Below are positions 53,822 to 64,000 of a stretch of 64,000 nt of DNA, one piece after another. Source of the stretch: Paraspadella gotoi (lineage: Eukaryota > Chaetognatha); assembly GCA_051294375.1 (NCBI GenBank), contig CM119267.1, forward strand, positions 10,911,045 to 10,975,044, written 5' to 3'. Made by a program: the position numbers and the translations under genes. The notes under the pieces are model-generated. The model searched no databases. It saw nothing but the letters and a program-made list of their open reading frames with translations, and was not told where the DNA came from. Positions within the stretch are counted from its first letter, which is position 1. The number at the start of each line of letters is the position of its first letter.

Positions 53822-54834
53822 AGGAAGCCGCGCCCGTGGCTCGGCGAAAGGAACTTGACAAGAACTGGGACGCTCGGGTTGTAGCATGGGAGGAGAGGGT
53901 AGTTCGATGTTGGAAGCGACCGACCGAGAAAGCGTCGACTCGGCGCCGAGAAAAAAAACGTGACGAGGGATACGGCGGGGACGCCAATGACGGAGAGGAT
54001 AAGTTGCACCCGACAACGCCCACGCTGCGCGACGCCAGCGAAAAAAGAATGATCAAACTGTTTTGGCTCGATAAAAACCGTGATCGTCAAAAAAAAAAAA
54101 ACAAACAAACAAACAGAAAACTCGGAACTATTATTGCCTTTCCTCTTTTTCACCAAACGTAAGACTTGCGAGACTAAACCGCCATAAAACTTAAGATCAC
54201 AAGATTCTGGGTAGGTACGTATAGCCGTTCATTCCAACTAAAATGTTAAGCGGAATAATGAAGCTTTTAAATACCCTTTTTGTCGTCAGGTATTTGTGTT
54301 TTAAAACGTGTGATCTTATTCGATATTTACGTTTTATCCTGTCGATTTGTATCGTATTGTAACTCAATTGTACGTGCGGGTCACTGAAATAATAAACCGT
54401 TTTTTTGAACAAAGACTTTATTTAAATTAAATATTCACGTTGTTAAAATTTACAAAAATATTAAGAATTACGGTCCGCGTCACGAGACAAAAAAGAATCA
54501 GAATTTATTGCTTTTCATTAAGATTTAGTTTTATTATCTCCCACGATCGCGTAAAGCAATCGCCGTCTTCAACATTTTATAATCTGTACGTAGTAATGTC
54601 TTTGCTCAAATGTCTACTTATATTTTATAACTAATTTTTTTTTTCGAGAGCAAAAAAATAAAAGTAAGTCTTTAAGTTTAACTTTAAGCTCTCAGCAGTA
54701 GGTGTTCTTCAAAGATTAGAAACAAAAACATTTTGAGAAAATCATAGTTGAGGATTAGATTTTTTTTAAATAGCATTTAATAGCCTTTAAATATATAATA
54801 TAATTTAAATTTAAAGTTAACAATAGTTTTATTT

Positions 54835-54965
54835 TGATACTATGAAAATTTGCAAATTACTTGTTTCACTATTTTCTGAAGGATTTAATATATCTAATAA
54901 TTCAATTTGGGAAGGGGAAGTCAGTGTTGTATTCTGGAAATGGAGAGAGCATCTATACAACACAA
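54835..54965. repeat. AT-rich dispersed repeat, copy 3
   Basis: Contains GCAAATTACTTGTTTCACTA and GTGTTGTATTCTGGAAATGG with GAGCATCTAT, in the order seen at 13075-13280. A more decayed relative may lie at 61856-61960. Confidence 0.7.
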
Positions 54966-56134
54966 TGTTAGATTACTATCTGTCCTAGTTTTCTAATAGA
55001 TATCACACATCATTTCTGTTAGAAAGTCATTAATGAAAAATCATAATATCTAAGAGGCTGAACAGAAAGGGGTGGGTATTATTAAAATTAGAATATAAAG
55101 ACGACCGACCCACAGAAGTTTCCTGTTGAGTCGCTGGCAATCGCCTCGTTCTTTAAGTTAAAGGAAGTTAATATACGACCCGAGCTAATCATTAAAAGTC
55201 TCTACGTTTTGGCCGAAAACAGGTTCGTATCCTGACTTCGTTCTTTCGCCGTCATCGTAATTCCTTGACTTGTCCTGAATTCGAGGTAACCAATGAACGA
55301 TTTCACTCTGGATTTTTAGAATCCAAAAAAGAAGAGGGGGAGCTAATTAATTCTTGCTCAAAACTTCTTAAACTCATTGGTGCCGCCGAAATCGGAAAAA
55401 TTATAAAAGATAATAAAAGCAATTATTGTTACAAAATTCTTTCCCCCGCCGTAACCGACCTTTCGACTCACTTACTCCGCGCCGAGCTACGAAATATTCC
55501 CTTCACGATGAAAGAGAAAACTCCCCGAAACCTCCCAATCGTGACCAAAACTCAAATCTCCGAATAAAAAGTTGAAAAAGAAACGTGCTTTTTCGCAGGT
55601 TTTTTCTTTTTCGCTCTTTTTTCTTCTTTTGGTCTCTTCCCGAATACCTCAGTTAAAAAAAATCGTATACGAGGGGTGATTCTCAGTCGCAGGTTCAATT
55701 TAATTCAAAAAAAAAAAGAAGAAAAAAAGGAAACGAATAAAAACTTTTTCTTCTCTTTTCTTCGAATTTCGGTTCGTCGTGCCTCAGAAAAACCGTTGTA
55801 AATATCTCGGCCGAACGAAAGAGCCCACAAATCAAGAAAAGCCCCTCTCTCGTTCGCGTTCAGCGGGGCCAATAAATTCGGGGACTGTCTCTCTTTCTCG
55901 ATCGGCAGAAGACAGAAACGATAAGCGGTTAAAAGCACAAGAGAAAACGAGAGAGAGAGAGAAATAGCGAAAAAACCAGATCTGATTTTCGATGCCAAGT
56001 CGGGGTTCCTCTGTCCTAACCCCGAAACTAACAAAGAGAAAGATTCCAGTGCCACAGAAACTTTTGATTGAGAACCGCAGCCGGTGGCCAGTTTGGCCCA
56101 TGTTGTTTGTGTGTGTTTTTAATGGCTTTTCAAA

Positions 56135-56138
<4 letters not shown>

Positions 56139-56198
<60 letters not shown>
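56139..56198. repeat. (GA)n microsatellite
   Basis: Pure 60-bp GA array preceding copy 2 of the dispersed repeat. Confidence 0.96.
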
Positions 56199-56201
<3 letters not shown>

Positions 56202-56385
56202 ACTATACATACTGTAACGGTTCGCGTGACCGATGAAGTAAAAATCGGGGGATCCGCGATATTCTCTCGGCCGCCATCGACGTTAAACAAAATATTTTTT
56301 TTTCCTGACGCCAACCGAAACTAAAACTCATAAAGAATTTTTTTGGACTGAGAAATGAAATATCAAGTTTATTGGATTAACGGAG
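56199..56385. repeat. Dispersed repeat attached to a (GA)n tract, copy 2
   Basis: CTCGGCCGCCATCGACGTTA, GACGCCAACCGAAACTAAAA and CTCATAAAGAATTTTTTTG match 7581-7690. This copy has about 60 extra bases between the GA array and the shared part. Confidence 0.85.
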
Positions 56386-56589
56386 CCGAAAAGAAGAGGA
56401 AACGATGGAGATGGGGCATTGGGGCAAGTTAAAGCCGAAATAGTCCTACGTCAGTCTTCCTCGATGCTTAATCCCTCAGCAATATCTCGAGGGTCGTCGC
56501 GCGGTCATGTCCCTTAGAATTCTTACGCGTATTTGCGTTTCCCCTGGACGAAAGGATTAACTTTATTAAATCTTTTCTCCTTTCTGCCT

Positions 56590-56593
<4 letters not shown>

Positions 56594-56630
<37 letters not shown>
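56594..56630. repeat. (CT)n microsatellite
   Basis: Short pure CT array. Confidence 0.9.
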
Positions 56631-56632
<2 letters not shown>

Positions 56633-57240
56633 GGGTCCGAACCTCTTCTTCCTCTTCCTCTCCTCGTGATTCTTCGCCAGTCTCTCCTCCTCAGGGTCTA
56701 GCTCCTCCTGGTTTGAGTTTTACTGTCATTGAGGCCGCCGTTGATAGATCTGCTTGGAGTTTTTGAGATCGATCCTCTCAATTCCCTCTGATGCTCCCGT
56801 CTCGCTCTCTCTCCCTCTTTCTCTGTCGGCTTTCAATTGTCAAAATCAATTTTTTTTATTCCCCCGAAGGAGACGAAGCTTCGTTTCTCCCCCCAATTTC
56901 GTATTTCTCCTCGGGTTTTTTATATTCTTTTTTTTTATCCTTTCGGAGAAAAGGTTTGAATTCGTTTTCATTTCTCCCTCGTTCGTTCCTTCTCCCTCGT
57001 TATATTTTTTTTTCTCCTATTTAATCCCTCGAGTGGTTATGAAGAGCTTTTTGTTCTATTGTCGACGCCGTCAAATTTGTCAACACCGTTTCTCTTCTTC
57101 TCATTCTTCCCCGATTCTTCTTTTTAGCCTCGCATAATAAGCCGCCCCGTTCAAAAAGTAAAAAAAAGAGCGGATTACGACGGACCCGTTCGCCGCGGCC
57201 AAACCTCGTCGCGCGGTTAAACTCGTCGGCGGATCAACGT

Positions 57241-57350
<110 letters not shown>

Positions 57351-57465
57351 TGACTCCCCTTCGCGGATGTCAGTGAGGAGACTGAAGTCAACTTCTTCGT
57401 ACGAATTCGAGGACTTCCTCGGAGGAAACCTCTGCATTCTCAGAAAATAAAAAAAAAAATAAAAA

Positions 57466-60338
57466 ATGTCGCGGCTCAGATTGACGCTTCTCGCGACGAT
57501 CCTCGCGACGTCGACGCCGTGGGTGCGACCGGATGGAGCTTCCTCGTCGTTGACCGCCGCGGGTGGTGGGCGCTATCTCTCCTCTTCGTCCTCCATTTCT
57601 CGATCTACCTGCGAACGCATCACGATCCCCATGTGCATGAACACCGGATACAACATGACTCGAATGCCCAACCACCTCGGCCACAGCACCCAGGCCGAGG
57701 CCGCCATCCAAGTGCACGAATTCTTGCCCCTGGTGCAAATCGGATGCTCCAAACATCTTAAATTTTTTCTATGCTCTATCTACGCTCCTATGTGCGCCGA
57801 TCAGGTATAATTTTTATTGAATCATACAATTGTAATCTCGTCTCTACTCTCGCAAATTTGTACGAATTTTAGGTCGAGCAAGGCATACCAGCCTGTCGTT
57901 CCATGTGCCTAGAAGTTAAGGCAAAGTGTCAACCGGTCTTGCAAAAGTTCAACTTCGGTTGGCCGGATATGTTGAATTGTTACGACCTGCCGGAAAAAGG
58001 GAAAGGCAGCTTGTGCATGGATCCGCCCAGGAAACCTGACGACGACGATAGCGTCAACATTGGCTTCGAAGGTGATGCGGAAACGGACAAGCCCAGCGAT
58101 AAGCGAAAGCATTTTAGCGATCTGCTGAAGAACCTCGAAGAAAATCGAGAGAGACGACCCGAAAAGTCCGGGGGAAACCGTCCCGAAAACAAACAACAGA
58201 GGAACAAGTGTCCAGACAGGTTCGTGCTACCATACCATACCTATCAAGTAGATATATCCCATAATTAAAAAAAAACTCCTCGGACAACTTTTGATTCATT
58301 TGTTAAAATCGTACCACCACAATATTTAAGAAGTTTAGCTTATAGGATTTCAGCAAAAGTGATTAATAATATAGTTGGACGCAAAGAAAAGCCATATAAA
58401 AATCTGTTCTTTGCATTTTTATAAATTTATTTATTTTTTTTTAATTATTAATATTAATTATTATATTTTATTAATTATTTTTTAAAATATTTTTAGATGG
58501 TTTTTCAAAAGACGCCAAAACCCCGTTCGGCGAAAGTAAAATTTAGCCAAAGATTCTTTTGTAATAATATTGTTTATCATATACTATTGTATTTTTCCGA
58601 TTTTTCCATTTTTTTATTTGTATGTCAAATTTACTTTAAACTTCAATTTTTTTCTTTTAGGTTCGTTTACATTCAACCAGAAAACTTTCGTTCGCCATCG
58701 AACACGTCCTCTTGCGTCCCTCGCTGCAACATAGACGTCTTTTTCTCTTCGTATGATAAATCCTTGGCTCAAGTTTGGATGGTTTCTTGGGCCGCCGTTT
58801 GCTTCATCTCTACGCTTTTCACGATTTTGACATTCTGCATCGATCGGGCGAGATTTAAATATCCGGAGCGTCCACTCGTCTTCCTCGCTGTCTGCTACAA
58901 CTTCTACTCCGTTGCCTACGTTTTACGTCTTGTCGCCGGAGCCCGAAACATTTCCTGCGACAGTCTCCACGGTTCGCCGCCCGGCGAGGAGTTCCTCATC
59001 CAGGAAGGCCTTGAGTCGACGTGGTGCATCATAGTCTTTCTCGTTCTTTACTTCTTCGGGATGGCCGCGTCGATCTGGTGGGTTATATTGACGCTGACCT
59101 GGTTTTTGGCGTCTGCTCGTAAGTGGGGTCATGAAGCCATCCACGCTCGGTCATCTTATTTTCATCTCGCTGCGTGGGCTGTGCCCGCCGTAAAAACCAT
59201 CGTGATATTGACCATGCGGAGAGTCGATGGAGAAGAGTTGACGGGTTTCTGCTTCGTCGGAAATTTAGATCTGCAAGCAAAATTATTTTTCGTTATCGCC
59301 CCGCTTGGAGTCTACTTATTTCTTGGGACGTGCTTTATAATTAGCGGCTTCGTTTCCTTGGTCAACATAAGAAACGATTTACGAAAAGGTGCCGCTGGAA
59401 CGGAGCCCGACTCAGCCGGCCAAAGGATACCTTTTCAGCAACAAGTAATTCACCGACCGGGTAATGTGCAAAAATTTGAAAGGCTGATGTTCCGCATTGG
59501 AATAATATCAATGCTGCAAGGAGTTCCTGCCATTTGCGTACTTGGATGCTACATTTATGAATACGTTGCAATGCCGTCTTGGGTTAAGAAGGCGGAAAGC
59601 CTGAGATGTGGCGCCAGATACCACACGCATTCTTTGCAGCACCCAAAAACGTCTATCCGGAGCGAGAGCCGTTATTGCGAACAGCTAGACGTTTCCATTC
59701 CGTCGACAACGGTGTTTCTTATGCGTATTTTCATGCTCCTCGTTGTTGGTACCACTTGCGGTCTTTGGATTTGGAGTCAAAAAACTTGGAATGCGTGGAG
59801 CCGATTTCTGTCATCGTCGTGTCGATCAAGAAAAAACAAAAATAGAGCTGCCTCGTGGAATTACGTCGGAAACCATAATCAATTGGTGATGGTTTCTCCC
59901 TCGCATGCGACTCCTTTAATGCAAGAGGCTCTTGTTCTCAATGGTGCCAAAAATCCAAAAATAAGTTCTTCCGGAGCGCGGCCCAAGTCGTCACCAAAGA
60001 CGAATTTAACGGAAGCGCGAATCATGAGAAATCGATCACAGTCTAATTCCCCTTCCAGTCAACAAATGCCGGTGTTCGGGAACAAACTTTCCACATTGAA
60101 CAGAGTTCAAACTCATTCTCAACCAAGAGATAGACTTCAGCAGCAACATCTACACTTTAATGAAAACTACAATTCTGTACGTTATCAAGCCCCAAAACTT
60201 CAAAAACTTCAAAACTCAAGGTTACAAAGACATACAGAAAGTTTCACTAACCCCAATCTTAGACCCGGAGTTCATACAAAACATAGTTCCTCCTTTTACC
60301 ATCCGTCATTAGATGCTAATGAAAGCTGTAATATGTGA
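57466..60338 (+). CDS. Frizzled receptor, 9/10-like (3 exons)
   Basis: Exons 57466-57804, 57873-58219 and 58661-60338 give 787 residues. A signal peptide (MSRLRLTLLATILA) is followed by the Wnt-binding cysteine-rich domain with all ten cysteines (C49, 57, 94, 103, 110, 121, 125, 132, 149, 161). An acidic and charged linker leads to CPDRFVY and seven membrane segments. Conserved stretches include YPERPLVFLAVCYN, SIWWVILTLTWFLA, KWGHEAIHARSSYFHLAAWA and MRRVDGEELTG. The Dishevelled-binding KTxxxW motif is KTWNAW at residues 603-608. NFGWPD and APMCADQV in the domain, GLEST, and MRRVxGxELTG favour Frizzled 9/10; Frizzled 4 is the alternative. The TM5-TM6 and TM6-TM7 loops are longer than usual. 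The 180-residue tail is Ser/Gln/Asn-rich. It is a Wnt receptor at the plasma membrane. Confidence 0.96.
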
Positions 60339-63300
60339 TGAATACTTGCGCATTGGTTATTTATTGTAAACATAATTTGAGCATTGTAACCATAGTTTAT
60401 TATTACAGTTTTACATAACCCATGAATGGGTTTATATTGTTATTTAGTGTATCATTCCTTAATTCACGTCAGAACAGTTTAGATGGAGAAAAAAACGGTA
60501 TTTAAAAATAGCTTGCTAAAAATTATATCTATGATTCAATTGTCGGGTTTCAACGAACTTGTAACACGCCTTTTTATGTTTTGATTATGACTAAGAATGG
60601 GGGAGGAGACAATTAACGAACCCACGTAAGAAACAATTAAGAAATGAGGTTTATACTGATCATAGTCGTGATATTAACTGACATCGTAATAACATCGTAA
60701 ACTTTGCAAAAATATGTAAGGCTATCTATACACGGATTTCAAATCGGAGAGAAATGAAAAGATTTGTTATTACTCTTAACTGACTCAATATAATTGATAT
60801 TTAATCATTTCATTTGTTAGAAAATTCCCTGACGTTTATGTTCCTGTATAACAAATTGAGAATACTTTACATCATAACAACTGATGCGCAGATTTTTTTG
60901 CAGCATTCCTTCCCTTATTGGATAATTCAATTTCAAACTCATTGTGAAAAAAATTGAGACGAATAATTGAATCGAATCGAATATTATAATTTCTGTTACT
61001 TTCATTATATAGTATGTCTTGGCATGAAAAAAATTTTCTTTAATATATTTCAATGTTTAGTAAAGTAAGAGGTTCTTGCCATATCATTGTTCTTTTGTAA
61101 TTTTTTTTCTAAGCCGAAATCGTTATTTCTATAAGTTTTAACTAGAAAAACTATAAAATGAAAAGGGCTGTCATTGTAGCTGTGAAAAAGTTTTTTAACA
61201 TTCTGATTGCTCAGACACATACTTTTAATTTCTATAATTGTAAGAAAAACCCCAATTTTTTTAAGGAATTATTCAAATGCAAAAATTTTCCTTTTTTGAA
61301 ATTCGACCTCGGCATTAATGAGCACATAACTAAGAAATTAAGCAAGCTGGACTTCTGGGATTTAAAGAATAAAAAAGTCAGCAATTTTTTTACCAGGGTG
61401 AAAAATTTGTAATCGCTACAAATAATAATTTAGCCACAGTAATTGATCTTTTAATTTCACTCACATTTGAAATCCGTGAAGTCTTAGTCAAGCAAACGTT
61501 AAATTTTTTCGCATATGATCGTATCCATTAGGGTGAAGTGAAATTTGGAATAAAAATTAGCTATTTTAGCTTAAAAACTGTTTTATTAGTGAATATTAAA
61601 TCTGAATTTTTTATACTAATGTAGTCGCTTATTTTGTATTTTGACTACTATAATATATATAGTCAAAATTTTAAAATCGTTTTTTAATCGAAAGTTGATA
61701 AAATAAAATGTTTATTTTAAAATTAAATTGTTAAATGGGTCAAAATTATAAAAATAGATTTTTAAGCTGAAAATTTAAAATAATATTGTAAATAGATTTT
61801 TTTTATTTTTGACGAACTTAATGAAAGAATTTTGAAACATGAATTATACTTTTTTATGAAAATTTACAAATTAATTTTTTTCTCATTATTTTAAGTTTTA
61901 GATTTTATAATATTTATTAAAATTATATATTACAACTTCTATATATTTATTTTTCAGATCCAGTCTTATTTATAAATTCTTATTCCAAAATTTTAACCAA
62001 TAGTATATTTATTACTATATATAAAAAAAGCTTACCGGCAGCCAGTGATGTTTAAAATTTTAAAATAAATGTACCAAAGTATTTTCATTGGTCTTTATTT
62101 TCATGTTCTATATCCTAAATTTTAATTTTATTAAATTTTAGTTATTACTCTACTAGTACTCTTCTAGTTTCTATTTTTGCATTCTTAATTTGACTTACAT
62201 CCCTTAGGGTCTCTACACTCGCTTGGAACCAATTTTTTTCCCCGACCTAAATAAACCCCATTTTTATATTTTATTTCGGTTTTACTAAGCTTTATAGTTA
62301 ATGATGTAATAAGCATAGGTAAAATTTGTGTGGTTATTTTTCTTATCCTACTGAGTATTTTAAGTATTTTACGTTAGTTTATATCTAGGAATATATGTGT
62401 ATTGTTATATTTTTGTAGATATTTTGGCAAAGAAAATGGAAATGCTTTTGCGATACCTACACCCTCGAATTTCAAACGGAATGGACCGAATCTAGAAATT
62501 TAATACTTCCCCCGAGGCTAGGGTATTCCAGAAAAAACAAAGTGCAGACGAAAACTGAAAACGTAAAAAGCTAGGAAGTTGGTGGTTTGGGTAAAAGGGC
62601 CTAAAAGGGGGGCTGAGCATGAAAATTGTAAAAAGAACCTTGTCGAGCCCAGAACAAGGGATTCGCCGAACCTGGTAAACATCAGAGGCCTCCGCCAGGC
62701 TCAACTTTCGAGATAAGGGCCATGCAGAAATCGTGGACGAGGAAGCAATCTAAAAGGTCGAGAGGGGGTGGGGGGAAAGAGCGGTGGTGTAAATTCTGAT
62801 TTCGACGAAGAATGCAATAAATCGGCAAGACTTTGAAAAACGATCGAGGTAAAAAACTTTTCGGCTTAAAACTCGGTCCGAGTTTCAACAAAGCGCAATC
62901 GATACCGGAGGGGGAGTGAGAGAAAAAAACAAAGGCAGAAATAGAATCTCATTCTCAACCCCCTGTGACGGGGCCTCGCTGATGCTTAACTTTTGGGATA
63001 AATCTTTAGCACATGATGTGGGTTTTACCCGCGAGCAAAACACTTGTGTAGATTTAACAGGATAAAGGAGGATACTAAATTAGTTTCAGACTGCCTCATG
63101 GAGTTAGCTTCCTTTTTTTGCGGAAAATATTTATATGACTTTCTAGCATGAATATATACTGAAAAATCATCATTATGGCGATTTAGTTTAGATCTTTCCA
63201 TTTCTTTTTGAAATCTGTTCTTCCGTTAGAAATGGGTCATCTTACATACCCTTCGGGATATTTTCTTCTCGCTCATTGTTTGTTGTTAAAAGATAACTTT

Positions 63301-64000
63301 AATTGAGATTATACTTGAATATCATTTCTTGAATGTTAAATGCTAAGCCTAAGGTTTGAGCATATGTCATATGTCAATGACCAATGGTCATATTTAGACT
63401 TAGCAACTTATGTTAACCATTTTTCTTTACGCGAATCTTGAAAATTTCTAAATATTGTAACTTAGTTTTAAATTTCTTATCAGAAGTCCGTAATAGGTTT
63501 AAAATTAACTTTTTGATATGTGACACGAAAGTTTCTCTCTGTTCCTGATACAAACAATCTGTAAATTATTTTTAATATCTTTGTTCAAGATTGTAGACGA
63601 AGATATTGCATTTGTTTTATTTTAAAATTACAAGTTTATTAATAATAAAAAAAATATTCACGACTCATTTAGGTGATAGTCCCTGCCAAAATCAAATATT
63701 AAAGTTGTCCATTATCCAAATAGAGTAAAGGTGCATCCACCAATTCCCGTGTTCGGCTTCCTGTTAAAGATATCATAATGCTTAATTTAATTTCGAATTA
63801 TTAAGCTAGCCGATTGTGTTATTTGACAAGTTTTTGTTGTAGGCGAGGATACCTTTTGCAATATCCGTCCGTATCGCAGATGCATTTTTGACCACAAGGA
63901 CATTTCCCCAAAACGTGGATGGATCGTTTTCTCTCAATTTCTTTTCAGTCAAATTTGTACAAGGGATAAAACTAATGTTATTGTCATTGTTGGATAAAAA
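60339..64000. other. Frizzled 3' UTR and AT-rich flank
   Basis: No gene recognised. AATAAA occurs at 61368-61373 and 61549-61554; which of them, if any, ends the Frizzled transcript is unknown. A short lysine-rich open frame at 61158-61412 looks like chance in AT-rich DNA. The last kilobase shows no repeat or exon I can support. Confidence 0.55.

Noticed and set aside
53699-54156. Overlapping frames on both strands (100-114 codons)
   Set aside because: They arise from a GC-rich patch with few stops on either strand and show no domain. Only the splice-compatible 53710-53821 frame was kept, as a weak candidate.
55832-56324. Minus-strand 160-codon and plus-strand 110-codon frames
   Set aside because: Both run through the (GA)n array. 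The non-repeat part belongs to a dispersed repeat shared with 7581-7690, so no gene is called.
58497-58660. Upstream extension of the large Frizzled frame
   Set aside because: The frame is open back to 58497, but this part is AT-rich intron. A TTTTAG acceptor at 58659-58660 in the right phase joins it to the donor at 58219 and restores the CPDRFVY junction of Frizzleds.
61158-61412. 84-codon frame starting MKRAVIVAV
   Set aside because: Lys/Asn/Phe-rich, as expected for chance frames in AT-rich DNA; no domain and no splice or promoter context.

Overview
This is a 64 kb stretch of an animal nuclear genome. It carries spliced genes with GT/AG introns, the C-terminal part of sacsin, a class A neuropeptide-type receptor and a Frizzled, in an AT-rich background loaded with (CT)n/(GA)n microsatellites, small inverted-repeat elements and tRNA-like repeat heads. 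The gene set says bilaterian. A protostome invertebrate is my guess; the sequence alone does not fix the phylum. Two 10-N gaps (34507-34516, 42045-42054) mark it as draft assembly.

Layout. (1) 2449-38060, plus strand: the 3' part of a sacsin (SACS) homologue, about 1,870 residues in at least 39 small exons, entered from upstream of the window. The reading frame and splice phases join consistently from exon to exon. The exons encode the rear of a sacsin repeat, a charged linker, a J domain, a Gly/Ser-rich linker and a HEPN domain, then a choice of two homologous terminal exons. (2) 9248-10333, minus strand: an intronless seven-finger C2H2 zinc-finger gene nested in a sacsin intron. (3) 38061-48823: about 10.8 kb with no gene I recognise, holding repeats including a 545-bp Tc1/mariner-like MITE and a tRNA-derived SINE head. 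(4) 48824-53085, plus: a ten-exon rhodopsin-type GPCR most like prokineticin receptors, with a possible alternative last exon at 53710-53821. (5) 53086-57465: repeats and microsatellites, and one unassigned ORF. (6) 57466-60338, plus: a three-exon Frizzled receptor of the 9/10 (or 4) type. (7) 60339-64000: AT-rich 3' flank.

The genes do not form a pathway. Sacsin is a cytosolic co-chaperone scaffold, the nested finger gene is a probable transcription factor, and the other two are cell-surface receptors. The points most worth a second look are the duplicated alternative terminal exons of sacsin, the antisense nested zinc-finger gene, the receptor's DRM and NAVIY variants, complementary (CT)n and (GA)n arrays placed next to splice sites, and several uncatalogued dispersed repeat families. 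All exon borders were derived by eye from frame, phase and splice consensus and have no transcript support here.
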